Assembly (NCBI RefSeq): GCF_014905615.1
Contig: NZ_AQGU01000024.1
Coordinates: 1 to 64,000, forward strand
Origin: Pseudoalteromonas aliena SW19
Lineage (GTDB): Bacteria > Pseudomonadota > Gammaproteobacteria > Enterobacterales > Alteromonadaceae
Reading direction: 5' to 3'
Length of the DNA stretch: 64,000 nucleotides
This document shows positions 37,051 to 46,317 of the stretch, one piece after another. Position 1 is the stretch's first letter. The number at the start of each line of letters is the position of its first letter. The position numbers and the translations under genes are program-made. The notes under the pieces are model-generated. The model was not told where the DNA came from, did not search any database, and was given only the letters and a program-made list of their open reading frames with translations.

Positions 37051-37857
37051 ATGAAAACTTGTTTTTTCATTTTTCTGTTTGTCTTTTCTATTAGTTGTCT
37101 CGCTGTTGTGAAAAGGCATGATATTCCCCCTGAGAATTATGTGTTGAAAGAAGCTCCTGACTTCTTAGTAGATATGCCCCATGAGGGACATGGCGCTTTA
37201 ATCAACCCGAGTTGGGTTGTAACTGTCGCACATACCATTTTTTATAATTATATTGGTAAAAGTTTAAGGATTGGATCAAATACATATCAAATTAAAAAAG
37301 TGTACATACATCCTGAATTTGAAAAGCCTAGCGAAATTTTGTTGAAAGGAAATTTAGCGCCTTTAATGAGCTTTTTTAAAGCAAGAAGTGATATTGCATT
37401 AATTAAATTATCTTCACCTGTGAACGATGTATTACCGATTGCTCTTTACACAAATATAAAAGAACAAGGCAAAACAGTTACAGTTTTTGGTAAAGGTGCT
37501 ACAGGTAATGGGCTTATTGGCGAAGAGTCTGATACTAAATCTTTGAAACAGCTGAATCACTTCCAAAATATTATTGAAAATGCAGAAACTAATTGGCTGA
37601 CATTCAAGTTCGATAAGCCAACTAATGGATTACCTCTAGAGGGGATGCACGGTTCAGGTGATAGTGGTGGAGCCTCTGTCATTTATCAAGGTGGTAAGCC
37701 CTTTCTTGTAGGGCTTTCAAGTTGGCAACTGGCGCATGGCGATATTTCTGACTTTAAGGGTGGGTTATATGGTACAACTGCATATCAAGTGAGAATCTCC
37801 AATTATAGTGAATGGATTAAGGATGTCATAGCTGACGAACTAAAAACGGTCAATTAA
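37051..37857 (+). CDS. secreted trypsin-like serine protease
   Basis: A 268-residue S1-family protease with an N-terminal signal peptide (basic start, hydrophobic FFIFLFVFSISCLAVV) and thus probably exported. The catalytic triad is visible: His in VVTVAHTIFY near 57, Asp in SDIALIKL near 114, and Ser in GDSGGAS near 206, preceded by MHGSGDSGG. It has few Cys, so little disulfide support. It is short for the family but complete. It lies alone: an IS4-type element follows within 90 bases, and the 5' side is gene-free. The target is unknown; bacterial secreted S1 proteases of this size are often degradative. Confidence 0.85.
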   Translation: MKTCFFIFLFVFSISCLAVVKRHDIPPENYVLKEAPDFLVDMPHEGHGALINPSWVVTVAHTIFYNYIGKSLRIGSNTYQIKKVYIHPEFEKPSEILLKGNLAPLMSFFKARSDIALIKLSSPVNDVLPIALYTNIKEQGKTVTVFGKGATGNGLIGEESDTKSLKQLNHFQNIIENAETNWLTFKFDKPTNGLPLEGMHGSGDSGGASVIYQGGKPFLVGLSSWQLAHGDISDFKGGLYGTTAYQVRISNYSEWIKDVIADELKTVN

Positions 37858-37933
37858 CGCCTGTTTTGAAACTGTAATTAAGTTCGACTTAGAGCGATAA
37901 GCAGTCAGTCAAAAGTTTGATGTCTTAAGAAAA

Positions 37934-37942
37934 GATTTGACC
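37934..37942 (+). repeat. target site duplication GATTTGACC, left copy
   Basis: The nine-base direct repeat GATTTGACC flanks the IS4-type element on the left and is found again at 39289-39297. Confidence 0.85.
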
Positions 37943-39288
37943 CTGACGAATCCCCACAATTTGATACTATAAATCAATAAAGTAGCTTAAAAAACAGTTG
38001 AAGTGCACAGCCAATTTTGATCTTATATGTTTTTTCCGACCAAAGAAATTACAGAGTAAATCGACTATGCACTTGGGTAAATTATTACATAAAACTTTTT
38101 CTAACACAGCGGGTATTATTGATAAGCGTAACCACTGCACATTAATGAAAGCTGTAGAAACACTCTGCCAACATAAGTTCTTATCCATTGCTGCTTTAGG
38201 GCGAAAATTAAAGAGCAACGCGAAGGTTAAACACAATATTAAACGAATAGATAGGTTATTTGGCAACCCTCGCGTCCAGCATTCTCGCTACCATTATTAC
38301 CAAGAAATTACTCGCCGCGTTATAGGTCAAATTAGACGCCCATGTGTGACGATTGATTGGTCTGGGTTAACACCTTGTGGCGAGTTTCATTTATTACGAG
38401 CAGCAGTGCCAGTTAAAGGTCGAGCAATGACAATCTATGAGCAAAGCTTTCGTGAATGTGAATACATGAAGCAAAGCGTGCATAAGGATTTCCTCAAAAC
38501 ACTTAAATCAATATTACCTTCTGATTGCAAGCCGATCATCGTTACCGATGCAGGATTTCGTAACCCTTGGTTTAAATTAGTGCTTAAATTTGGTTGGGAT
38601 TTTTTAGGCAGAGTGAGGCATCAAACACAATATCAAAAGCCAGAAGATGATACGTGTTGGTCACCAGTAAAAACACTTTATTCTAAAGCGACAGCAAAAC
38701 CCGCTTATCTATTTGAAACACAACTCGCTAAAGCCAATTCATTGAGTGGTCACTTTTACTTGTTTAAATCAAAGCCTAAACAAAGAAAAAAGAAAAATCT
38801 TCGAGGAAAAACGATTCGCTGCAGCGTAAGCTTGAAACATGCTAAAGGCGCCACGGAGCCATGGTTATTATTTACCTCACTGTGCAATATTAATTATTCA
38901 GCGCAAGATATGGTTAAAATTTACAGCCAGCGAATGCAGATAGAAGAGTCCTTTCGAGACTTAAAAAACACGAGTAATGGTTTGAACTTACGTCATTGTC
39001 GTAGCTATGAAAAAGGCCGCTTGAATATCGCATTATTGATTGCATTAATTGCTAATTTTATCCTTTGGCTAGCAGGTTTAACGGCAAAAATATTGAATGT
39101 GCATAGAAGCTTTCAGGCGAATACGATAAAGGATAGAAACGTGCTGTCTAGCTTTAGTTTGGGGACGCAATACTTCGAAAAATTTGGTTATAAAATAAAA
39201 CTGAAAACTTTTTTAGAAGCACTCAAGCAATTAAATAAGGATTGCCGTGAGTGCTTGTAGCTCATTAGCAATTGTGGGGATCCCTCAG
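37943..39288 (+). mobile_element. IS4-family insertion sequence, complete
   Basis: This 1346-bp element has imperfect inverted ends: CTGACGAATCCCCACAATT on the left, and on the right the complement of CTGAGGGATCCCCACAATT. It is bounded by the 9-bp duplication GATTTGACC. One intact transposase gene fills the element. The size, ends and 9-bp duplication fit the IS4/IS10-like group. Confidence 0.9.
38067..39260 (+). CDS. IS4-family transposase
   Basis: This transposase of about 397 residues starts at the ATG at 38067 (MHLGKLLHKTFSN); a longer frame from a TTG reaches into the left end and is less likely. The DDE residues are visible: Asp in CVTIDWSGLTP, Asp in IIVTDAGFRNPWF, and the Glu in the IS4 hallmark YSQRMQIEESFRDLK, which has the Tyr-2-Arg-3-Glu-6-Lys spacing. 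The C-terminal helix is hydrophobic, as in IS4 transposases. The gene is uninterrupted, so the element may be active. Confidence 0.92.
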   Translation: MHLGKLLHKTFSNTAGIIDKRNHCTLMKAVETLCQHKFLSIAALGRKLKSNAKVKHNIKRIDRLFGNPRVQHSRYHYYQEITRRVIGQIRRPCVTIDWSGLTPCGEFHLLRAAVPVKGRAMTIYEQSFRECEYMKQSVHKDFLKTLKSILPSDCKPIIVTDAGFRNPWFKLVLKFGWDFLGRVRHQTQYQKPEDDTCWSPVKTLYSKATAKPAYLFETQLAKANSLSGHFYLFKSKPKQRKKKNLRGKTIRCSVSLKHAKGATEPWLLFTSLCNINYSAQDMVKIYSQRMQIEESFRDLKNTSNGLNLRHCRSYEKGRLNIALLIALIANFILWLAGLTAKILNVHRSFQANTIKDRNVLSSFSLGTQYFEKFGYKIKLKTFLEALKQLNKDCRECL

Positions 39289-39297
39289 GATTTGACC
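39289..39297 (+). repeat. target site duplication GATTTGACC, right copy
   Basis: This is the exact partner of 37934-37942 and closes the IS4-type insertion. Confidence 0.85.
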
Positions 39298-39299
39298 CT

Positions 39300-39590
39300 C
39301 GTTGGCTTTTTCAAAACGACTGGGCGTGAGCTTTTGTAGTATTGGCAAAACAAGCAAAGGCTCACGACACAAACAACGGCATTTGCACTACTCAGCGCTC
39401 TCACTAATGCATCAACAGAGGTTATATCATCTACAGATTCAATAAAACAATTGTCTTTCTCAAACTCACTAATATCGTCGAAATACGCATCAGGCGAAAA
39501 ACAATATAACTCAAGCGACTTAACTACCGCGTCATTGTTGTTTGATAGTTTTTCCCTAAAACGACGAGGGGTTCGGCTTTTTTACCCAAA
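39300..39590 (-). pseudogene. unrecognised gene fragment on the minus strand
   Basis: A minus-strand frame, open from about 39584 down to the region next to the IS end, reads TPRRFREKLSNNNDAVVKSL, then later ISEFEKDNC and DDITSVDALVRAL. It has the composition of a real protein but no start codon, and a stop lies just upstream. It may be the remains of a gene cut by older rearrangement. No family was recognised. Confidence 0.3.
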
Positions 39591-39730
39591 CACAGCTTAA
39601 GCAAAAGCGTATTTATCAAATCCATGTGCTTACTCTATACCCAATAAAATAGTGACATGTTTTATCGTGCATTATTAGGTACATTAAAACAATAGTTACT
39701 TTTATGGACTACCAGCGTTTGTACTTTAAA

Positions 39731-40030
39731 CTATTGGTTAATTAATTTAACCCACTCAATTGGATTCGAGACAATGAATTGATATTTATTACCATCTTTT
39801 AATACGATTTCAATTGCATCATGTGTATAAGGCAAAATACCCGCAACTTTACCAGAGCACTTACTCACTTTTACAATTTCACACCGTGCAAACATATAAG
39901 GCCCTAACCCAAATTGTGCATTCAACGGCGCAAAATGAATATCGGTGTTGGTTAGCCAAAATTTGCCGTCGGCTTTGATTGCCCCCTGTTGAATCGTGGC
40001 GATGGTCGATTTGATTGTTATTGCATGCAT
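39731..40030 (-). CDS. small PH/GRAM-like domain protein
   Basis: A 99-residue soluble protein with alternating beta strands (TIKSTIATIQQGAIKADGKFWLTNTDIHFAPLN..., then an AIEIVLKDGNKYQFIVSNP segment and a short C-terminal helix). This strand pattern resembles the PH/GRAM-like domains that often begin by converting a molecule to the membrane surface. I infer the fold only; no motif fixes a function. It lies 53 bases upstream of nothing on its strand but follows the acyltransferase gene in the same direction, so they may be co-expressed. Confidence 0.5.
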   Translation of the reverse strand: MHAITIKSTIATIQQGAIKADGKFWLTNTDIHFAPLNAQFGLGPYMFARCEIVKVSKCSGKVAGILPYTHDAIEIVLKDGNKYQFIVSNPIEWVKLINQ

Positions 40031-40083
40031 AATAGTATTCCTTTATGTAGTGCTACTTTTAAGTCATTAGCAAGTGACGACAT

Positions 40084-41253
40084 TTAAGCTGACTGTATTA
40101 CCTTTCTCTTGGTTTGCCTACCGTTAAGTAGTGCGCCCAACCACGTATTTTTAACTAATAATAAATAACTTACTTGACCAATAAGTAATGTAACCACCAC
40201 GCTAACTATAAACTTTACTAAAACTGGCCAATTAGTATTAATCAATGGCATCTGAATATAAATCAGCACTGGCACATGTATTAAATAAATCCAATATGAT
40301 GCATTTGAGATGCTGCGACTGAGCTTACTTTGGTGATTTAAAAAACGATGCCCAAGTAAAAACGTTATGGCGGTTAACAAAATAACACTCAGTCCTTGTG
40401 ATAAAACATGCAATACATGTAGCTCTCCCGCTGCGGCAAAATACCCCGTAGTTGCGGCGGCAATCACGTCATCTAAGCTTGGCGCGGCTGGTAATAAAGA
40501 AAAATAACCAGTCAGTGATAGTGCAACACCCAAAATAAGAGGCCATAAGTACTTATGATATGACCAAATGAGCTGCTGTTTTTTATTAAGCCCCACTCCC
40601 AACCAATAAAAACTGCCGTAAAAACCATACGACCATAACTGTGGCGTGAGTTTATCAGGAGCAGGAAATGGAATAGATTGCCCCATTAATGAAAACGTTA
40701 ACACGATGGGAAGTACAACCCACATAAATAAAGGGTGAGCGCTAAGCGCATCGAATTTATTGCCTAATAAGTTAGTTGTTTTCAACAACCAGTGAATTAA
40801 GCAAAACTGGAATAAGTTCCACAAAAACCATAAGTGCATAGTGCTAACAACAGGCTCTTTAATAACTTTAAACACAGCAAAAATCGGCGGTATTGGATTA
40901 GCTATACCGGCTCCAAAACTCAAGGCATGGTAGTAAACGGCAAAGCTTAACGGTAAAAATACAATAAAAGGTAGTAGAATATGCTTACTGCGATGATGTA
41001 AAAAGCGCGCGTTGCTCGATTTATCTATCAAAAGTGCACTGCAAAACCCTGCAATAATAAAAAATAACGGCATCCGAAATAAGTGCAGCGTATGCGTAAT
41101 ATAATCAAATAGACCATGTGTGCTTGGGTCTGCCGTAAACCAAATATTGCTGAAGAACGGACTGTAGGCTAAAGCGGCATGAAATACGATGCCGAGCAAT
41201 AGCGCGAGGCTGCGTAAATTATCAATGTAGTGTAATCGACTGTCTTTATTCAT
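40084..41253 (-). CDS. acyltransferase 3 family membrane protein
   Basis: An integral membrane protein of about 389 residues and 10 spans, of the acyltransferase-3 (OafB/OpgC-like) family, which transfers acetyl or succinyl groups to sugars or glucans at the membrane. The start is RLHYIDNLRSLALLLGIVFHAALAY with the conserved Asp and His in the first span (FHA). FRMPLFFIIAGFCSALL follows near 65. The ATG at 41253 is chosen over a TTG four codons earlier. It is divergent from the two-component pair. The acceptor sugar or lipid is unknown, and no LPS or glucan genes are nearby. Confidence 0.8.
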   Translation of the reverse strand: MNKDSRLHYIDNLRSLALLLGIVFHAALAYSPFFSNIWFTADPSTHGLFDYITHTLHLFRMPLFFIIAGFCSALLIDKSSNARFLHHRSKHILLPFIVFLPLSFAVYYHALSFGAGIANPIPPIFAVFKVIKEPVVSTMHLWFLWNLFQFCLIHWLLKTTNLLGNKFDALSAHPLFMWVVLPIVLTFSLMGQSIPFPAPDKLTPQLWSYGFYGSFYWLGVGLNKKQQLIWSYHKYLWPLILGVALSLTGYFSLLPAAPSLDDVIAAATTGYFAAAGELHVLHVLSQGLSVILLTAITFLLGHRFLNHQSKLSRSISNASYWIYLIHVPVLIYIQMPLINTNWPVLVKFIVSVVVTLLIGQVSYLLLVKNTWLGALLNGRQTKRKVIQSA

Positions 41254-41391
41254 TAATGTGCCCAACTAACTTTTATTAATCAAGCATAAATGAATGAGGT
41301 TTCATGGCACTAGTCACAAAGCTCATAGACCGAGCTATGACAGATGTCACTGTTTTTACAACGCGAGTTCTGCAATAATTGCTAAAAAAAT

Positions 41392-42549
41392 ATGGCCACA
41401 GTAATGGAATCAACTATACGACATACAACCGATTGGCATTTCTCAACATTGGCATCGTGGCTTGGGGTGACATCGGCGTGTGCCTATTATGCCAACTCAG
41501 AATTAGCGCTATATTTGCAAATCATAGTAAGTGGTTCCATTTTAGCTATTTTGCTGTATGTGTTAAAACAGCCCAACAAATTTGTTCACGGCGTAGCGCT
41601 TGGCTATTTCCTGCTTATTTTGGCAATGATACAACTGAGTTCAACATCCTTAGTTTTTATCCACCTAGTGATGTTTACCGCGGTTTTTAGTCCTCATTTT
41701 TCGCTTCCTAAAATACTGGCTTGTGTTGTGGCCGCCATGCTGGTGTATGGTTTAACGCATTATGCGCGCTGGGAAAATGGCATTCCTTGGATCACGTTTA
41801 CAATTTGGTTTTTCTTTTGCTTGATGAATTGGTTTGTCAGTCGCCGGATTGTCGAAAGTTTAAATACACATTACCAATCCCGCCAAAACTACAAAGAGTT
41901 AAAAGCCACCCAACACATGATGGGGGCGATGCATGCAGCGCAAGAGCGACAAAATATATCACGCGAGCTCCATGATTCACTCGGCCATAAGCTTACCGCG
42001 CTCAGCATTAATTTAGATTTTGCTAAAAGAGCTGCAAATGAAGCCACCGTTGAAACCCTCTCTCTTTGCCACCAACTTAGCCAAGAAGTATTGGCAGAGG
42101 TGCGCGAAATCGTTTCCACTCAGCGCAATGACAAAACGATACTTAAGCAAGCTCTTGAGGCCATTTGCGAACTAACACCTAATTTACACTGTGATCTCCA
42201 ACTAAGTAAGGAGACAGAGCAGCTCCCGCAAGACTTTGCCCTGTGTGTATTGCGGTTTACCCAAGAGATGATCAGCAACACCCTTAAACATACCCAAGCA
42301 AACCATTTTACTTTGCATGTAAATGTCTCCCACGTTGGCCAACAGCCGCTGTTAATTGCAAAAGCGTATCACAATCAACCAGAGACCCATTTACCAAAAC
42401 AAGGGAACGGATTAGCAGGATTAAATGAGCGAATGGCACAATTTGGCGGTGAATTCTCACAACAACTTGAGCAAGAAACACTGATCAATACCATGACACT
42501 ACCACTAAATTTAGAAGAAAAAAGCCATGATAAAGTGCCTACTAGTTGA
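41392..42549 (+). CDS. NarL-type sensor histidine kinase
   Basis: This 385-residue membrane kinase has five or six hydrophobic segments in residues 15-155, a HisKA_3 dimerisation domain with ISRELHDSLGHKLTALSINL (phospho-His near 198) and a HATPase module with FTQEMISNTLKHTQAN (N box) and KQGNGLAGLNERM (G box) near 340. This is the pattern of DesK/NarX-like kinases. The gene overlaps the start of the response regulator by 23 bases, so they are translationally coupled. It probably senses a membrane signal; the adjacent divergent membrane acyltransferase is a possible target. Confidence 0.88.
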   Translation: MATVMESTIRHTTDWHFSTLASWLGVTSACAYYANSELALYLQIIVSGSILAILLYVLKQPNKFVHGVALGYFLLILAMIQLSSTSLVFIHLVMFTAVFSPHFSLPKILACVVAAMLVYGLTHYARWENGIPWITFTIWFFFCLMNWFVSRRIVESLNTHYQSRQNYKELKATQHMMGAMHAAQERQNISRELHDSLGHKLTALSINLDFAKRAANEATVETLSLCHQLSQEVLAEVREIVSTQRNDKTILKQALEAICELTPNLHCDLQLSKETEQLPQDFALCVLRFTQEMISNTLKHTQANHFTLHVNVSHVGQQPLLIAKAYHNQPETHLPKQGNGLAGLNERMAQFGGEFSQQLEQETLINTMTLPLNLEEKSHDKVPTS

Positions 42550-43141
42550 AGATCAGACCTTAGTTCGTTTAGGCCTCGCTAATTTACTCAACCTCGATAG
42601 CGCCATTAATATCGAAGCCCAAGCTGAAGATGGCTTACAAGCGCTTGCACTATTAGCTGAGCATAGTTTTGACATTGCTTTACTCGATATGAGAATGCCG
42701 AATTTAGATGGGCTCGGCGTGCTGCAAAAAATGCGTGAAAAGGGTGATAAAACCCCTGTGCTGATCATCACCACATTTGAAGATTGTGATGTATTAGTCA
42801 AAGCCCTTAATCTAGGTGCTCGTGGCTATGTGCTTAAAAACATTGAACTTGAAGAGCTCATTAGCGCTATCAAGCAGGTCGTTGCAGGTGAGCGAGTATT
42901 GCAAAGTGCGGTGACTGATTTTTTACTCAAAAAGCAACTAAGCCCTCAGCTCTGCTTAACAGGCAAAGAACAAACCGTATTGCAGTGTTTGTCTTTAGGC
43001 ATGTCGAACAAAGTGATTGCCAAAAAGTTAGATAACTCTGAGGGGACTATTCGTAATCATGTGTCACAAATCCTTGCTAAATTAGAGGTAAAAGACCGCA
43101 CTCAGGCCGTTATAAAAGCCATTAATCAAAACCTAATTTAA
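42527..43141 (+). CDS. NarL/LuxR-type response regulator
   Basis: A 204-residue regulator with an N-terminal receiver domain (LLVEDQTLVRLGLANLL; phospho-Asp in LLDMRMPNLDG near 54; conserved Lys near 104) and a C-terminal LuxR-type helix-turn-helix (LTGKEQTVLQCLSLGMSNKVIAKKLDNSEGTIRNHVSQILAKLEV, about 145-190). The start ATG lies inside the kinase gene's 3' end. It is the cognate regulator of that kinase. Confidence 0.9.
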   Translation: MIKCLLVEDQTLVRLGLANLLNLDSAINIEAQAEDGLQALALLAEHSFDIALLDMRMPNLDGLGVLQKMREKGDKTPVLIITTFEDCDVLVKALNLGARGYVLKNIELEELISAIKQVVAGERVLQSAVTDFLLKKQLSPQLCLTGKEQTVLQCLSLGMSNKVIAKKLDNSEGTIRNHVSQILAKLEVKDRTQAVIKAINQNLI

Positions 43142-43213
43142 CACGCGAACAACACCAAATTACTATTTTTGATTAGGGTGTATTGATGAACACAAAACGC
43201 TTTTTAAGTGCCA

Positions 43214-43378
43214 CTATTTGTCATTAGGCTTAAGTGGTGCAATCAACATAAATAAGAGTAAACAAAACCAACTAATAAACAAACAGGCGACTATCCATGC
43301 TAGCTTTTCTTGGCGTCCCACTTTTTGTGACCTAGCAATGAGTATGATTGGCATCACCCAAATCTTGATTTCAGACAT
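43214..43378 (-). CDS. small single-span membrane protein (54 aa)
   Basis: ATG at 43378 to TAG at 43214, with GAAG upstream of the start. It encodes a short N-terminal stretch (MSEIKIWVMPIILIA), a basic loop (RSQKVGRQEKLAW), a strong hydrophobic span (IVACLFISWFCLLLFMLIA) and PLKPNDK. The RS.KV...EKLAW motif followed by a Trp-rich span looks like the small membrane proteins related to the cardiolipin-synthase N-terminal region; that family call is tentative. It is too short for standard gene finders but has a sensible topology. Confidence 0.55.
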   Translation of the reverse strand: MSEIKIWVMPIILIARSQKVGRQEKLAWIVACLFISWFCLLLFMLIAPLKPNDK

Positions 43379-43624
43379 TAAAGATCTTCAATGTCTGCTC
43401 ATGGCACATAGCAGTCAACTAAACTTGGCTGTATTTTCATGAAATTGGCTTTTTTAAAGTCTGTATTTAATAATTTTATACCATTATAAGCTTCAATATT
43501 ATGCCAAGTTACACTTCACTTGTGTCGTTGTAGCTCAGTGAAATCGAATGTGGCTTTGCCAACTTATGCTTCAAACAACAATAATGGCTCAAGAGGGCAT
43601 ATACCAGAAAACTGATAAATTTAG

Positions 43625-43656
43625 AATAAAAGCCATTTTTAAAAATGGCTTTTATT
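43625..43656 (-). terminator. palindromic terminator after the CoA synthetase gene
   Basis: A perfect 32-base palindrome centred on AGCCATTTTT/AAAAATGGCT, flanked by A and T tracts. It lies 11 bases past the prpE stop and can terminate on both strands. Confidence 0.7.
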
Positions 43657-43666
43657 GGTTGGGGGG

Positions 43667-45550
43667 TTATCGTTGTGTAAGTTGTTGGTTTATTTCTTCA
43701 AATATACTGGCATCGTCTATGGTTGAAGGTATTTGTAATTCTTCGCCATCGACTAGTTGACGTAGGTTTTTACGTAAAATTTTACCTGAACGAGTTTTTG
43801 GCAACCTATCGACACTAACGATATTTTTTAAGCATGCAATAGCGCCTATTTGATTGCGAACGGCAGCCACAAGCGCTTGTTCTACTTCTTTGGTTGAACC
43901 TACAAAATCATCTTTAAGCACAATCATACCCATAGGCAGTTGGCCTTTTAGAGGATCGTTTATAGCAAAAACAGCACATTCTGCAACGGCGGGGTGTGCG
44001 GCGACTATTTCTTCCATTTCGCCAGTTGAGAGTCTATGCCCTGCTACATTTATGACGTCATCGGTGCGGCCCATAATAAATAAGTAGCCGTCTTCATCAA
44101 TATAACCGCCATCACTAGATAAGTAATAACCCTCGTATTCACTTAGGTAGCTTGCTTTAAAGCGGGGTGTATCTTGCCAAATTGTTGGAAGACAACCTGG
44201 TGGAAGTGGTAGTTTAATTACCACAGCGCCTTGTTCGTTGGCAGCACATTCGTTGCCATCCATATCTAATATACGAACATCAAATCCAGGCGTAGGAACG
44301 GTTGAGCTGCCCGATTTAGTTGTTAGGTATTCAATGCCAACTGGGTTACAAGCTATAGCCCAACCGGTTTCTGTTTGCCACCAGTGATCGAGCACCGGCA
44401 GTTTGGTTTTTTCTTTAAGCCATTCGTAGGTGGGCGGATCGAGTCGCTCGCCAGCTAAAAACAAACGCTTTAAGCTAGAAGTATTATATTGTTTAAAACC
44501 ATCAGCATTGGGATCTTCTTTTTTGATTGCTCTAAATGCGGTGGGCGCGCTAAATAATGCACTGACTTTATACTCTTCAACCACGCGCCAAAAAGCGCTG
44601 GCATCAGGTGTACGTACAGGCTTTCCTTCATACAATACAGTCGCGCAGCGGTACATTAATGGGGCGTATACAATATAAGAATGCCCAACGACCCAGCCAA
44701 TATCAGATGCAGCCCAAAATACGTCGCCAGGCTCCATATCGTATACGGTTTTCATGCTGTAGTTCATTGCAACGGCATGGCCGCCATTTTCTCGTACAAC
44801 GCCTTTTGGTGTGCCCGTCGTACCTGATGTGTATAAAATGTAAAGTGGATCATTGCCATTTACCGGTACGGGATCGGTGGCAACAGCCGTTTGCATTGCG
44901 GTGTTCCAATCAATATCGCGATCATTTATGAGTGTTGCTATTGCTTGTTTACGCTGATAAATAATGCAGTGTTCTACTTTGTGTGTGGCGAGTTCTATTG
45001 CGTTATCTATTAGTGGCTTGTATTCAATAACGCTGCATACTTCAACACCACAAGAAGCGCTCAGTATAAGCTTGGGTTTTGCATCATCAATGCGTACAGC
45101 CAACTCGTGCGCAGCAAACCCACCAAATACGACAGAGTGAATGGCCCCTATACGCGCGCACGCCAACATGCCAATAACGGCTTGTGGGATCATAGGCATA
45201 TAAATAACGACTCGATCGCCTTTTGTTACGCCTAGTGATTGCATTACGCCTGCAAATTTAGCCACTTCTTGTTGTAATTGTGAGTAGCTAAAAGTTTGCT
45301 TAGTATGGGTTACAGGGGAATCGTAAATCAGTGCGGTTTGATCGCCAAATCCTGCGACAACATGTTGATCAAGAGCTAAAAAGCAGGTATTTAGTTGGCC
45401 GTCACTAAACCAATGATAAAGTCCATCTTCATCTTGTGTGTACGCTTTTTTTGGTATTTTATACCAAGGTATTTTTTTACTTTGTTCAAGCCAAAATTGC
45501 GCCGGATTTTGTTTAAATGCATTATATTGCTGTTGATATTCGCCTGACAT
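43667..45550 (-). CDS. prpE: propionyl-CoA synthetase
   Basis: This 627-residue AMP-forming acyl-CoA synthetase activates propionate (and acetate) in two steps. The ATP/AMP signature YTSGTTGTPKGVV lies near 240; the RENGGHAVAM extension after it is typical of PrpE rather than acetyl-CoA synthetase. The DHWWQTETGW motif is near 386, and the C-terminal PKTRSGKILRKNLR carries the catalytic Lys that acetylation inactivates. Length matches PrpE. No methylcitrate-cycle genes (prpB, C, D) are next to it, unlike the usual operon. Confidence 0.88.
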   Translation of the reverse strand: MSGEYQQQYNAFKQNPAQFWLEQSKKIPWYKIPKKAYTQDEDGLYHWFSDGQLNTCFLALDQHVVAGFGDQTALIYDSPVTHTKQTFSYSQLQQEVAKFAGVMQSLGVTKGDRVVIYMPMIPQAVIGMLACARIGAIHSVVFGGFAAHELAVRIDDAKPKLILSASCGVEVCSVIEYKPLIDNAIELATHKVEHCIIYQRKQAIATLINDRDIDWNTAMQTAVATDPVPVNGNDPLYILYTSGTTGTPKGVVRENGGHAVAMNYSMKTVYDMEPGDVFWAASDIGWVVGHSYIVYAPLMYRCATVLYEGKPVRTPDASAFWRVVEEYKVSALFSAPTAFRAIKKEDPNADGFKQYNTSSLKRLFLAGERLDPPTYEWLKEKTKLPVLDHWWQTETGWAIACNPVGIEYLTTKSGSSTVPTPGFDVRILDMDGNECAANEQGAVVIKLPLPPGCLPTIWQDTPRFKASYLSEYEGYYLSSDGGYIDEDGYLFIMGRTDDVINVAGHRLSTGEMEEIVAAHPAVAECAVFAINDPLKGQLPMGMIVLKDDFVGSTKEVEQALVAAVRNQIGAIACLKNIVSVDRLPKTRSGKILRKNLRQLVDGEELQIPSTIDDASIFEEINQQLTQR

Positions 45551-45651
45551 AGTAGGCTCCTAAACTAAATGTGTGAGAGACCTTATAAAAGGTAGGCCCT
45601 TTTATGTGTGTATGCTATTCGACCTTGGTAGGCCAAGCGTTAAACAGTATG

Positions 45652-45823
45652 AGTAATACCAAACGGCATAAATCTTTGATCAATTTAACGAATTAAATTG
45701 CACTATAACGTCGTTAAAAAATTTTTATTTAGAACAACTAGATACAAAAGTTTTTGCCTAGTTCTAGCGTAATTTTCTTAACGTTAAATAGACCCCATAT
45801 ATAAGCAGATTGGTATAACAATA
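45652..45823. repeat. family D inverted-repeat element, copy 2 (degenerate)
   Basis: The ends TAATACCAAACGGCATA and TAAGCAGATTGGTATA are imperfect inverted repeats, and ATAACGTCGTT lies inside. It is similar in plan to 470-582. No coding content. Confidence 0.4.
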
Positions 45824-45900
45824 ATTTATCTGGTTAATTTGACAAAATTAGACGCTCAGCTCAGCATAGACTCATATTAAAAATTGAATAAGATATACAT

Positions 45901-46317
45901 ATGACTAATACAGTAAGAGTAGGTGTGGCGGTTATAATAAAGCGCCAAAACACAATTTTATTAGGTGAGCGTATTGGCGCGCATGGTGCAAATACATGGG
46001 CGACCCCGGGCGGGCATTTAGAGTTTGGCGAAAGCGTTGAGCAATGCGCAATACGTGAAGTGCTTGAAGAAACAGGCTTGAATGTAAGTAAAATTACCAA
46101 GCTTGATTTTACTAACGATATTTTTAGCACTGAGAATAAACATTATATTACGCTCTATGTAAAAGCTGACTATGAAGGCGGTGAGGCTTTGCTCAAAGAG
46201 CCTAGTAAATGCTTGCAATGGCGTTGGTGCGATATCAACAATTTACCAACGCCACTGTTTACCTCACTCGAGAATTACTTAACTTGCACTCTGAGCAACA
46301 AATTTACGCGTCAATAG
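45901..46317 (+). CDS. Nudix hydrolase with repeat-derived C-terminus
   Basis: A 138-residue Nudix enzyme. A complete Nudix box, GGHLEFGES and AIREVLEETGL, spans about 38-60 and includes all the Glu residues for metal binding, so it should hydrolyse a nucleoside-diphosphate-X substrate. The pattern WATPGGHLEFGE is close to MutT/NudG-like proteins. The substrate is unknown. The last dozen residues (CTLSNKFTRQ) and the stop codon come from a family B repeat that overlaps the gene end at 46280. The true original end is therefore lost or replaced. Confidence 0.85.
   Translation: MTNTVRVGVAVIIKRQNTILLGERIGAHGANTWATPGGHLEFGESVEQCAIREVLEETGLNVSKITKLDFTNDIFSTENKHYITLYVKADYEGGEALLKEPSKCLQWRWCDINNLPTPLFTSLENYLTCTLSNKFTRQ

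Larger units (their letters stand above)
43142..43666. other. gap between the two-component pair and the CoA synthetase
   Basis: It holds a 54-codon minus-strand membrane protein gene (43214-43378) and a long palindromic terminator (43625-43656). The remaining 240 bases (43380-43620) show no gene I can support. Confidence 0.6.

Noticed and set aside
43218..43442. 74-codon plus-strand frame between the response regulator and prpE
   Set aside because: It is the shadow of the better-supported minus-strand small membrane protein.
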